Assembly (NCBI GenBank): GCA_031282925.1
Contig: JAITCT010000041.1
Span: 1-8,252 of the forward strand
Direction of reading: 5' to 3'
Length of the DNA stretch: 8,252 bases
Source: Dysgonamonadaceae bacterium
GTDB taxonomy: Bacteria; Bacteroidota; Bacteroidia; Bacteroidales; Azobacteroidaceae
The notes under the pieces were generated by a model. That model worked only from the letters and a program-made list of their open reading frames with translations. It ran no database searches and had not been told where the DNA came from. This document shows, in pieces, positions 1-6,840 of this stretch. The first letter of the stretch is position 1, and every line of letters begins with the position of its first letter. Position numbers and translations under genes: made by a program.

Positions 1-482
1 TTAAGCGACCGGGGAGCAAAGCATGGCGGAAAAGTCATAAGCCAGTCAGTTACCGGACTGCTACTGAATGGCGAGATGAAACGATAGATATGAGGATAAA
101 GACCATACTGTTTGAACGACAGTCCGAGTCGCTCTACTTGAAGCTATGACGTAAGGTAACTGAAATCGTCATACTGTGATACTGCTTCGGTGAATTGGTA
201 CGAAGTCAGCAAGAACTTATCACAGGACAACCATAGTAAATGGTGAAGGACGGAAGTCGTATCCGACAATCTATCATGCTAACAGTTACTAAGCAATAAA
301 CGGGGATTACTTATCCCGGAACGCCGAAAGGCTATCAGGTAACGACCTGTGAAAATCCGGAGTGGTAACGGAGCTTCCATAGTAGTCTGAGCAGGGTAAT
401 GACCTGTACACGTCAGTTTTAATAAGAACTGGCAACGGCGAAGGGAAGCAGCTAATAATTTTTAATACAATTAAAGGAAAAT
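1..482 (+). ncRNA. Group II intron RNA, domains I-III and start of IV (partial)
   Basis: This 482-base stretch has no credible coding region. It is rich in short local hairpins, as expected of the catalytic RNA core. Examples readable by eye are CAGTC 43-47 with GACTG 56-60; GGGAT 303-307 with ATCCC 313-317; GCC 323-325 with GGC 330-332 closing a GAAA tetraloop; CAGGT 336-340 with ACCTG 345-349; CAGG 392-395 with CCTG 403-406; and CAGTT 414-418 with AACTG 427-431. Its position directly before a maturase gene, with domain V/VI behind that gene, identifies it. Exact domain boundaries and the exon-binding loops cannot be assigned by reading alone, and the true 5' end is missing. Confidence 0.8.
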
Positions 483-2306
483 GTGAGAGACATGAAAAGA
501 AGTCCAGAAAAAGTATTAAACAGCCTAACGGGACACAGTAAAGTTTCAGATTACAAATTTGAACGGCTTTACCGGATTTTGTTCAATGAAGAGATGTATT
601 ATGTTGCCTATCAAAATATTTATGCAAAAGAGGGTAATATGACAAGAGGTTCTGACGGTCAAACGATTGACAATATGAGTCTGTCTCGAATTGAAAAATT
701 GATTATCTCATTGAAAGATGAGAGCTATCAACCCCAACCGTCAAAAAGGGTGTATATACCGAAGAAGAACGGTAAAATGCGACCTTTGGGCGTACCTGCT
801 TTTGATAACAAGTTATTGCAGGAAGCAGTAAGAATGATTTTGGAAGCTATCTACGAAGGATATTTTGAATATACTTCACACGGTTTCCGACCTCGTCGAA
901 GCTGCCATACTGCATTATCGCAAATTCAAAAGAACTTCAACGGGGCTAAATGGTTTGTTGAAGGAGACATCAAAGGATTTTTCGATAATATCAATCATGA
1001 TGTATTGATTAAAACTTTGGAAGAACGAATCTCAGACGGCCGTTTTATTCGCCTTATCAGAAAGTTCTTAAATGCAGGATATATCGAAGAATGGAATTTT
1101 CACAAGACTTACAGCGGAACGCCGCAGGGAGGTATAGTCAGTCCAATATTGGCAAATATATACCTCGACAAGTTAGACAAGTACATGAAACAGTACATAA
1201 TGAACTTCGATAAAGGGGAAAAGCGAAAACCAAGTAATGAACGTAGAGAATTTGAAAATGCAAGAAAACGAACTGTGCGTAAAATGAAATCGGCAAAAGA
1301 CGAAGTAGTGAAAAGTATTTTAATCAAGGAGTTAAAGGAAATCGAAAAAGAACGGACACTCTATTCAAGTTGTAATGAAATGGATACAAATTACAGGAGA
1401 CTCAAATATGTAAGATATGCAGATGACTTTCTTATTGGGATAATCGGCAGCAAAGAAGATGCAGGAAAAATCAAAGAGGACATTAAAAACTTTCTCAATG
1501 ACCAGCTTGCCCTTGAACTGTCGGAAGAAAAAACACTCATTACCCATACGGAAAAATCTGCAAAATTTCTTGGATACGAAATCTCTATAAGCAAATCCGA
1601 TTTACAACGACGTGATAAAAGGGGGCGTTTGAGAAGAACCTGCGATAAAAGGTTAAAATTGAATGTAAGTACTGAAACCATGAAGAAGAAATTACTCGAT
1701 TACGGGGTACTTGAATTCAAGTATCAAAACGGAAAAGAGATATGGAAACCGAAATGTCGTTCAGCGATGATTTTCAATGATGACCTTGAAATCCTTGACC
1801 GCTATAACAGCGAAACAAGAGGCTTTTGCAACTATTATTCGATTGCAAACAACTGTGGAAATCTGTCCAACTTTAAGTACATCATGGAATACAGTATGTA
1901 CAAAACTTTTGCAGGAAAATACAAAAGTTCTACACGGAAAATCAATAAGAAATACCGTAAGAATGGAAGATTTACTGTGAAATTTACTGCCAAATCAGGT
2001 GCAATTAAAGAAAGATATTTCTACAAAAGCGATTTCAAACGCAAAGAAGCAATGTATGTGCCGAATATTGACACAAAACCCAATTCGATTTTTGTTGCAA
2101 GTCGCACCAGCCTTATAGACAGGCTGAAAGCAGAAAAATGCGAGCTGTGTGGAACAACTGAAAATTTGGTTATGCACCATGTCCGCAAATTAAAAAACTT
2201 GCAAGGCAAAGAGGGGTGGGAAAAACACATGATTGCAAGACGTCGAAAGACGGTTGCGGTTTGTGGCAGTTGTCACCGGTACATTCATTTGGGAAAGACA
2301 GACTGA
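483..2306 (+). CDS. ltrA: Group II intron-encoded reverse transcriptase/maturase with HNH endonuclease
   Basis: A multifunctional protein that assists splicing of its own intron RNA, nicks the target DNA and copies the RNA into it. In the 607-residue form, the RT fingers/palm run from about residue 85 to 365: the KRVYIPKKNGKMRPLGVP block (88-105), HGFRPRRSCHTAL (133-145), the first catalytic Asp in GDIKGFFDNI (D162), GTPQGGIVSPILANIYLD (212-229) and the YADD box (312-315). The maturase (X/thumb) region follows to about 540. The C-terminus is an HNH nuclease with C553xxC556, H565-H566, C594xxC597-H598 and H602. All these elements are present and no stop interrupts them, so it looks active. Start choice is uncertain: GTG at 483 lies 5 bases after AAAGGA (473-478), while ATG at 492 gives 604 residues. 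It lies within intron domain IV. Confidence 0.93.
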   Translation: MRDMKRSPEKVLNSLTGHSKVSDYKFERLYRILFNEEMYYVAYQNIYAKEGNMTRGSDGQTIDNMSLSRIEKLIISLKDESYQPQPSKRVYIPKKNGKMRPLGVPAFDNKLLQEAVRMILEAIYEGYFEYTSHGFRPRRSCHTALSQIQKNFNGAKWFVEGDIKGFFDNINHDVLIKTLEERISDGRFIRLIRKFLNAGYIEEWNFHKTYSGTPQGGIVSPILANIYLDKLDKYMKQYIMNFDKGEKRKPSNERREFENARKRTVRKMKSAKDEVVKSILIKELKEIEKERTLYSSCNEMDTNYRRLKYVRYADDFLIGIIGSKEDAGKIKEDIKNFLNDQLALELSEEKTLITHTEKSAKFLGYEISISKSDLQRRDKRGRLRRTCDKRLKLNVSTETMKKKLLDYGVLEFKYQNGKEIWKPKCRSAMIFNDDLEILDRYNSETRGFCNYYSIANNCGNLSNFKYIMEYSMYKTFAGKYKSSTRKINKKYRKNGRFTVKFTAKSGAIKERYFYKSDFKRKEAMYVPNIDTKPNSIFVASRTSLIDRLKAEKCELCGTTENLVMHHVRKLKNLQGKEGWEKHMIARRRKTVAVCGSCHRYIHLGKTD

Positions 2307-2320
2307 ATATTATTAGTGGA

Positions 2321-2354
2321 GAGCCGGATACGCGGTGACATGTAAGTCCGGTTC
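2321..2354 (+). ncRNA. Group II intron domain V (catalytic hairpin)
   Basis: This is the catalytic hairpin, exactly the canonical 34 bases. The lower stem pairs 2321-2329 with 2346-2354 and includes two G.U pairs; the AGC triad that helps bind catalytic metal ions is at 2322-2324. A two-base bulge (A2344, A2345) is followed by an upper stem A2330-U2343, C2331-G2342, G2332.U2341 and G2334-C2339, closed by a GUGA (GNRA) tetraloop at 2335-2338. The one irregularity is a C2333.A2340 mismatch in the upper stem. Preservation of this domain argues that the ribozyme core is intact at its 3' end. Confidence 0.92.
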
Positions 2355-2415
2355 GGAGGCGAGTATTTGGAAACCTGTCATAGAAATATGAAAAGGCGCC
2401 GGGTGCTTAGCCTAC
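2355..2415 (+). ncRNA. Group II intron domain VI with branch-point A and 3' splice site
   Basis: This domain supplies the branch-point adenosine for lariat formation. GGC 2358-2360 pairs with GCC 2410-2412, leaving A2409 bulged, and the stem continues with 2361-2370 pairing to 2399-2408 (several G.U pairs). The distal part has CCT 2374-2376 with AGG 2394-2396 and a perfect TCATA/TATGA helix (2378-2382, 2387-2391) capped by a GAAA tetraloop. A2409 is the expected branch point. The intron ends at C2415, and the traG reading frame resumes at 2416. Confidence 0.88.
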
Positions 2416-2843
2416 TTAAGACTGTCCGCAAGTTTTTCGGAGAGGCGATTGTTGTCACGCAGGAAGTGGACGATATTATCCGGTCGCCCATCGTCAAAGA
2501 GAGCATCATCAATAACTCCGACTGTAAAATTCTGCTCGACCGGCGCAAATACATGAACAAGTTCGACAGTATTCAGGCCATGCTTGGACTGACCGACAAG
2601 GAAAAAGCGCAGGTATTGTCAATCAACATGGCAAACAGTCCATCAAGAAAATATAAAGAAGTCTGGATTGGGCTTGGCGGCGTGCAGTCGGCGGTTTATG
2701 CCACAGAGGTGAGTTTGGAAGAGTATTATACGTACACGACCGAAGAAACGGAAAAACTGGAACTGTTCCGTCTTTCCGAAAGATTAGACGGAAATATTGA
2801 ACTGGCCATTAAACAGTTGGCCGAAAGTAAAAGAAATAATTAA
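2416..2843 (+). CDS. traG: TraG conjugation ATPase, C-terminal exon (partial, split by group II intron)
   Basis: This is the 3' exon of the Bacteroidales conjugative-transposon TraG, a VirB4-type ATPase that energises the mating channel at the inner membrane. It encodes the last 142 residues, starting mid-codon: the bases TT at 2416-2417 need one base from the upstream exon, giving [F/L]KTVRKFFGEA. Recognisable conserved stretches are KFFGEAIVVTQEVDDI, CKILLDRRKYMNKFDSIQ, LGLTDKEKAQVLSINMAN and KEVWIGLGGVQSAVYATE. The Walker A and B motifs belong to the 5' exon, outside the window. An open frame continues upstream into intron domain VI to ATG 2388 and a TTG at 2367, but those residues (for example MKRRRVLSL) are intron sequence, not TraG. 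It ends 19 bases before traI. Full-length TraG requires splicing. Confidence 0.92.
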
Positions 2844-2862
2844 TATCAAAAATTCAAGTAAA

Positions 2863-3492
2863 ATGAAAAAGGTAATTTTAATAATAAGTATGGTGCTTGT
2901 AAGTTTTACGGCACAGGTAAGAGCGCAGTTTATAGTAGCAGACCCGGCGCATATCGCCACGAGTATTGTAAACTCCATCAATCAGATTGTGGAAACGTCC
3001 ACGACGGCGAGCAATATGATTAACAACTTTAAGGAAGTGCAAAAAGTTTATAATCAGGGGAAAGAGTATTACGACAAACTGAAAGCCATCCACGATTTGG
3101 TCAAGGATGCGAAGAAAGTCCGGGATGCCATCCTGATTGTCGGCGAAATCGGCGACATCTATGTCAACAGTTTTCAAAAAATGCTTTCCGACCCGAATTT
3201 CCGGTATGAGGAACTGATTGCGATAGCCAACGGCTATACCATCCTGATGCAGGAGAGCACCGACATGCTTCTGGAACTCAAGGATGTGGTAAATGCAAAC
3301 GGCCTCTCAATGACCGACCACGAACGGATGGACATCATCAACTACGTCTATGACCGGTTGAAGAATCACCGGAATCTGGTAAGTTATTATACACGGAAAA
3401 ACATCTCCATTTCCTACCTCCAGGCGAAAAAGGCAGGTGAAACAGACCGCGTGGTAGCCCTTTACGGAAGTGCGGAAGACAGGTACTGGTAA
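2863..3492 (+). CDS. traI: Conjugative transposon protein TraI (DUF4141-type, secreted)
   Basis: The product is 209 residues and matches the small exported TraI of Bacteroidales conjugative transposons (unrelated to the F-plasmid TraI relaxase). The ATG at 2863 is chosen because it gives a clear signal peptide, a KK pair then a hydrophobic core (residues 1-21, MKKVILIISMVLVSFTAQ), with likely cleavage after A21 before QF. The frame is open back to 2797, but that extension overlaps traG and spoils the signal peptide. The mature part is mostly helical and highly charged (roughly residues 30-100, with a KEVQKVYNQGKEYYDKLKAI stretch) and ends in YGSAEDRYW. Its place after the VirB4-like ATPase and its periplasmic location suggest a VirB5-like role, which is inference. 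No separate traH-like gene lies in the 19-base gap after traG. Confidence 0.9.
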   Translation: MKKVILIISMVLVSFTAQVRAQFIVADPAHIATSIVNSINQIVETSTTASNMINNFKEVQKVYNQGKEYYDKLKAIHDLVKDAKKVRDAILIVGEIGDIYVNSFQKMLSDPNFRYEELIAIANGYTILMQESTDMLLELKDVVNANGLSMTDHERMDIINYVYDRLKNHRNLVSYYTRKNISISYLQAKKAGETDRVVALYGSAEDRYW

Positions 3493-3497
3493 CAGTT

Positions 3498-3530
3498 AAT
3501 TACGAATTAAAAATCAAGAATCACGAATGA
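3498..3530 (+). repeat. Imperfect direct repeat in the traI-traJ spacer
   Basis: The 12-base units AATTACGAATTA (3498-3509) and AATCACGAATGA (3519-3530) differ at two positions. The second unit carries the traJ ATG (3527-3529). A/T-rich spacers of this sort are common between Bacteroidales genes; no function is assigned. Confidence 0.5.
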
Positions 3531-4549
3531 TAGTGTTAGCAATTGATTTTGACAACCTGCATCAGATACTCCGCAATCTGTACACGGACATGATGCCGCT
3601 TTGCAGTAACATGGCGGGCGTGGCAAAAGGGATAGCCGGGCTTGGGGCGCTGTTTTACGTCGCCTCGCGGGTCTGGCAGTCCCTCTCCCGCGCCGAACCC
3701 ATAGATGTGTACCCGCTATTGCGTCCCTTTGCCATCGGGCTTTGCATCATGTTCTTCCCCACCTTTGTTCTGGGAACAATCAATGCCGTTATGTCGCCCG
3801 TGGTCAGGGGATGCAATCAGATGCTCGAAACGCAGACCTTCGACATGAACACCTACCGGCAGCAGAAAGACCGGCTCGAATATGAAGCCATGATGTGCGA
3901 CCCGGAAACGGCCTACCTTGTCAGTAATGAGGAGTTCGACCGTCAACTGGACGAACTCGGATGGTCGCCCGGCGATATGGTAACAATGGCGGGAATGTAC
4001 GTCGAGCGCGGCATGTACAACCTGAAAAAGAGCATCCGCAACTGGTTCAGGGAACTTTTGGAACTGCTCTTTCAGGCGGCGGCTCTGGTCATTGACACGA
4101 TACAGACATTCTTCCTGATTGTACTGGCCATTTTAGGCCCGATTGTTTTTGCCATTTCGGTCTATGACGGTTTCCAGTCCACGCTTACGGCATGGATAAG
4201 CCGTTATATATCGGTTTATCTGTGGTTGCCCGTTTCCGACCTGTTCAGTTCAATACTTGCTAAGATTCAGGTACTTATGTTACAAAACGACATTTCGGAA
4301 CTGCAGAACAATCCCAATTTTTCAATAGACGCCTCCAATACGGTATATCTGATTTTCATGCTGATAGGCATCGTCGGATATTTCACGATTCCGACTGTTG
4401 CGAACTGGATAATCTCTGCAGGCGGCATGGGAGCTTACAACCGCAATATTCAAGCGACGACGGCCAAAACAGGCGCGGCGGCGGGCGGCATTGCAGGCGC
4501 TGTATCGGGCAACATAGCCGGAAGGCTGGTAAACCGTAAAAACAATTAA
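3527..4549 (+). CDS. traJ: Conjugative transposon protein TraJ (VirB6/TrbL-like membrane protein)
   Basis: A 340-residue polytopic inner-membrane protein of the mating apparatus, recognised from family features such as DFDNLHQILRNLYTDMMPLC near the N-terminus (8-26), GIAGLGALFYVASRVW (35-50) and the C-terminal GYFTIPTVANWIISAGG (284-300). Hydrophobic segments lie at about 33-50, 64-92, 178-213 (two helices), 223-245 and 272-298. A soluble charged section (about 100-175) sits between the second and third segments. The tail after 300 is rich in Gly and Ala and ends basic (RLVNRKNN). The start has no Shine-Dalgarno sequence, which is normal in Bacteroidota; the 34-base spacer to traI is A/T-rich. 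By family analogy it forms part of the inner-membrane channel. Confidence 0.93.
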   Translation: MIVLAIDFDNLHQILRNLYTDMMPLCSNMAGVAKGIAGLGALFYVASRVWQSLSRAEPIDVYPLLRPFAIGLCIMFFPTFVLGTINAVMSPVVRGCNQMLETQTFDMNTYRQQKDRLEYEAMMCDPETAYLVSNEEFDRQLDELGWSPGDMVTMAGMYVERGMYNLKKSIRNWFRELLELLFQAAALVIDTIQTFFLIVLAILGPIVFAISVYDGFQSTLTAWISRYISVYLWLPVSDLFSSILAKIQVLMLQNDISELQNNPNFSIDASNTVYLIFMLIGIVGYFTIPTVANWIISAGGMGAYNRNIQATTAKTGAAAGGIAGAVSGNIAGRLVNRKNN

Positions 4550-4576
4550 TAATTAGCAATTGATAATTAACAATTA
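4549..4576 (+). repeat. Tandem 14-base repeat in the traJ-traK spacer
   Basis: Two adjacent units, ATAATTAGCAATTG (4549-4562) and ATAATTAACAATTA (4563-4576), differ at two positions. They fill nearly the whole spacer between the traJ stop (ending at 4549) and the traK ATG (4582). The composition is nearly all A and T. It may be a low-complexity spacer or keep the traK start unstructured; the latter is inference. Confidence 0.6.
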
Positions 4577-4581
4577 AAAGT

Positions 4582-5205
4582 ATGGAATTTAAGAGTTTAA
4601 AGAACATTGAAACATCATTCAAACAAATCCGGTTTTTCGGGATTGTGTTTGTATGCCTGTGTACGGCGATTGTGGGCTATTCTCTTTGGAGCAGCTACAA
4701 TTTCGCCGAACAGCAAAGGCAGAAAATCTATGTACTCGACGGTGGCAAATCGCTGATGCTTGCGCTCTCGCAAGACCTTTCGCAAAACCGTCCCGTCGAA
4801 GCCCGCGAGCATGTGAAGCGTTTTCACGAACTGTTTTTCACGCTCTCGCCGGACAAAAACGCCATTGAGAGCAATATCCGCCGGGCATTGTTCCTCGTCG
4901 ATAAATCGGCGTTCGGCTATTACAAGGATTTGCAGGAAAAGGGATATTACAATAGGGTGATTTCCGGCAATATCAATCAGAACTTGCAAGTCGATAGCGT
5001 GTCGTGCAATTTTGACGCCTACCCCTACAAGGTGGTAACGTATGCCCGGCAACTGATTATCCGCGAGAGTAATGTAACGGAACGCAGTCTGGTAACGCGA
5101 TGTAACCTGATTAATTCGGTACGAAGCGACACCAATCCGCACGGTTTCACGATGGAAGCCTTCGAGATTTTGGAAAACAGGGATTTGCGTGTTATTGACC
5201 GCTAA
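4582..5205 (+). CDS. traK: Conjugative transposon protein TraK (VirB8-like)
   Basis: The product is 207 residues with the usual TraK layout: a short cytoplasmic N-terminus (MEFKSLKNIETSFKQIRFF), one membrane segment at about 18-38 (GIVFVCLCTAIVGYSLW) and a soluble periplasmic domain. Family-typical stretches include FAEQQRQKIYVLDGGKSLML (41-60), REHVKRFHELFFTLSPDKNA (75-94), the tyrosine-rich KSAFGYYKDLQEKGYYNRV (108-126) and NPHGFTMEAFEILENRDL (185-202). A single anchor plus periplasmic domain, and a position between the VirB6-like TraJ and the VirB10-like TraM, support a VirB8-type scaffolding role in the inner-membrane complex. The start at 4582 is the natural one: it follows the A/T-rich spacer and places the anchor correctly. 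The gene ends 17 bases before traL. Confidence 0.93.
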   Translation: MEFKSLKNIETSFKQIRFFGIVFVCLCTAIVGYSLWSSYNFAEQQRQKIYVLDGGKSLMLALSQDLSQNRPVEAREHVKRFHELFFTLSPDKNAIESNIRRALFLVDKSAFGYYKDLQEKGYYNRVISGNINQNLQVDSVSCNFDAYPYKVVTYARQLIIRESNVTERSLVTRCNLINSVRSDTNPHGFTMEAFEILENRDLRVIDR

Positions 5206-5209
5206 AAGG

Positions 5210-5217
5210 AAAGGAGG
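5210..5217 (+). promoter_or_regulatory. Strong Shine-Dalgarno site for traL
   Basis: AAAGGAGG lies 5 bases before the traL ATG (5223). It decides the start, because another ATG at 5219 reads out of frame and stops after 18 codons. Such a strong site contrasts with the other tra genes here, which have none visible. Confidence 0.8.
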
Positions 5218-5222
5218 CATGT

Positions 5223-5525
5223 ATGAAAGAGTTACGGAGCAAAGTCGTGGAATTTGTATCGGGTGCATGGGGTGAAATCGAATACGGTTTAAAATGTCTT
5301 TGCGGGCGACCTTCGCCAATGAAACGCTTTATTGCGGTGCTGACTGTCGGCGGTGTGCTGGCGGTTGCAAACATTTACTTCGTTGCAAACTCCATATACA
5401 ATATGGGCAAACGCGATGCGGAAAAGGAGTTCCTGAAAATGGAACATATCAAACGGTTGGACTGGCAGCCGGCAAACAGTGACAGTATTAATAATCAATT
5501 AAATAAAAAGTATGAGTACGAATAA
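5223..5525 (+). CDS. traL: Conjugative transposon protein TraL (small membrane protein)
   Basis: A 100-residue protein matching the short TraL of Bacteroidales conjugative transposons. The N-terminal part (1-34) is charged with two cysteines (KCLCGRP, 24-30). One membrane segment follows at about 35-58 (FIAVLTVGGVLAVANIYFVA), and the remainder is hydrophilic, including GKRDAEKEFLKMEHIKRLDW (62-81). The gene has an unusually good ribosome binding site, and its last 14 bases overlap the start of traM, so the two are probably translationally coupled. Its biochemical role is unknown; a membrane-associated accessory of the mating channel is inferred from context. Confidence 0.9.
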   Translation: MKELRSKVVEFVSGAWGEIEYGLKCLCGRPSPMKRFIAVLTVGGVLAVANIYFVANSIYNMGKRDAEKEFLKMEHIKRLDWQPANSDSINNQLNKKYEYE

Positions 5526-5978
5526 TCAAACAAATGAAAACAAGCCCGGACTCTCCGGCGAGCAAAAGCAGAAGATGAAGGAATACGCTGTTTTTGCGTT
5601 GATGGGAGTGATATGTGCGGGCTGCATGTGGCTGATTTTTGCGCCCTCGGCGGAAGAAAAAGCAAAGGAAGCGCAAACGGCAGGTTTTAATGCCGACATC
5701 CCTCTCCCGAAAGAGGAAGGATTAATCGGCGACAAGCGCGATGCCTACGAACAGGAACAGATAAAGCAGAAGCAGACCGAACGGATGCGCTCGCTCGAAG
5801 ACTTCAGCGCCATGCTGGGCGGCGAAAGTTCAAAGCAACAGCCGGATGATTTGGTGTTGCTGGACGATGAGCCGCAAACGGTAAGAACATCTTCCGGAGG
5901 CGGGACACAAAGCCGTACGCAATCTTCCATTCAAACCTCAGCGCGAGCCTACCGGGACATTAACCGGACACTCGGTAA

Positions 5979-5982
5979 TTTT
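5979..5982 (+). other. traM frameshift 1: T-run one base short
   Basis: Reading GGT AAT TTT ACG gives GNFT and then nonsense. Adding one T, or slipping the TTT codon back one base, gives GNFYETPKADPEKEQL, which joins the coiled coil. The T-run has four bases where five are expected. Confidence 0.85.
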
Positions 5983-6830
5983 ACGAAACCCCGAAAGCCG
6001 ACCCTGAAAAGGAGCAGTTGCAGCAGGAACTGGACGAACTGCGCGAACGGCTCGATGAACAGGAGCGCAGGAAAAATGTTGTCGATGAACAAATGGCTAT
6101 TATGGAAAAGTCATATCAGATGGCGTCCAAATATTTGCCCGTGAATACGGCGAACAACAACGGCACGGCTTTTCCGGGAGCGACACCGGGAGTAGCCCCT
6201 GAACCTGCAGAAAATGGAAACGGAAACAGCACGAACAGCAGCAACGTTTCCGGTAAAATGTCAGTCGTTCCGGTCGGTCATGTAAACACGCAAACGGTAT
6301 CCGCCTTACATCAGAATATAAGTGATGCGGATTTTATTGAAACGTTCAGCAAGCCGCGTAACATGGGATTTATTACCGCCCATGCGGAAAACCGAACGGC
6401 AGTCAGGAACACGATAACAGCCTGCGTGCATGGCGACCAGACCATTCTGAACGGACAAAACGTCCGCCTGCGGCTTATGGAACCTGTCCGTGCAGGCAAA
6501 ACGACAGTCCCGCGCAATACACCTGTTTCCGGGACGGCAAAGATTCAGGGAGAAAGGCTCGCTATTACCGTCAATTCGGTAGAATATGCCGGACAGATTA
6601 TACCTGTGGAACTGACGGTTTATGACATCGACGGACAAAAAGGCATCTTCATTCCCGACCTTCAGGAACTGAGTGCGGCAAAGGAAATTGTCGCCAACAT
6701 GGGCACGTCTGCCGGCACGAGTTTCAATATCAACAGCGACGCCGGGGAGCAACTTGTCGCCGACATGGGGCGAAACCTGATACAGGGCGTTTCGCAGTTT
6801 ACGGCAAAGAAACTCCGCGAAGTAAACGTA

Positions 6831-6840
6831 CAATCTCAAA
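6831..6840 (+). other. traM frameshift 2: probable extra base near 6834
   Basis: After REVNVQ the open frame reads SQSRIPALPRFGRTS and stops at 6881. Removing one base (most simply T6834) gives REVNVQLKAGYRLYLVSE, the usual kind of TraM C-terminus, running to a stop at 6916-6918. The frame downstream equals that of the traM start, so the two lesions are opposite in sign. Confidence 0.78.

Larger units (their letters stand above)
1..2415 (+). mobile_element. Group II intron with encoded maturase, inserted in traG; 5' end outside window
   Basis: A self-splicing retroelement: the RNA excises with help from its encoded protein and can retrohome to new DNA sites. Seen directly are structured RNA before the coding region, an LtrA-type reverse transcriptase/maturase, and at 2321-2415 a canonical 34-base domain V followed by a domain VI hairpin with a bulged A. 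The 3' boundary is placed after C2415: the intron then ends in the usual AY dinucleotide (A2414 C2415), the bulged A2409 lies seven bases from the end counting itself, and the TraG sequence resumes immediately downstream. No GUGYG-type 5' end is visible near position 1, so the first part of domain I is outside the window. The intron is visibly more A/T-rich than the flanking tra genes, consistent with separate origin. Confidence 0.93.

Noticed and set aside
1..20. Position 1 as the intron 5' end (TTAAG occurs at 1-5 and again at 2416-2420)
   Set aside because: No GUGYG-like start is present, and a five-base match is expected by chance; the 5' end is taken to be upstream of the window.
455..470. 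TAATTTTTAA as a Bacteroides -7 promoter element for the maturase
   Set aside because: It lacks the final G of TAnnTTTG and no TTTG-type -33 element sits at the right distance; it lies in A/T-rich intron domain IV.
2367..2414. Annotating the upstream extension of the TraG tail as TraG sequence
   Set aside because: These codons lie in intron domain VI; TraG identity begins only at the splice junction.
2797..2862. Upstream start for traI at 2797
   Set aside because: It would overlap traG and add 22 charged residues in front of a clear signal peptide starting at ATG 2863.
4615..5319. Minus-strand open frame of 234 codons opposite traK/traL
   Set aside because: It lies wholly antisense to well-recognised traK and traL, has no family resemblance I can see, and is explained by codon bias of the true genes.
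6306..6839. Minus-strand open frame of 177 codons opposite traM
   Set aside because: Antisense shadow of the VirB10-like part of traM; no recognisable motif.
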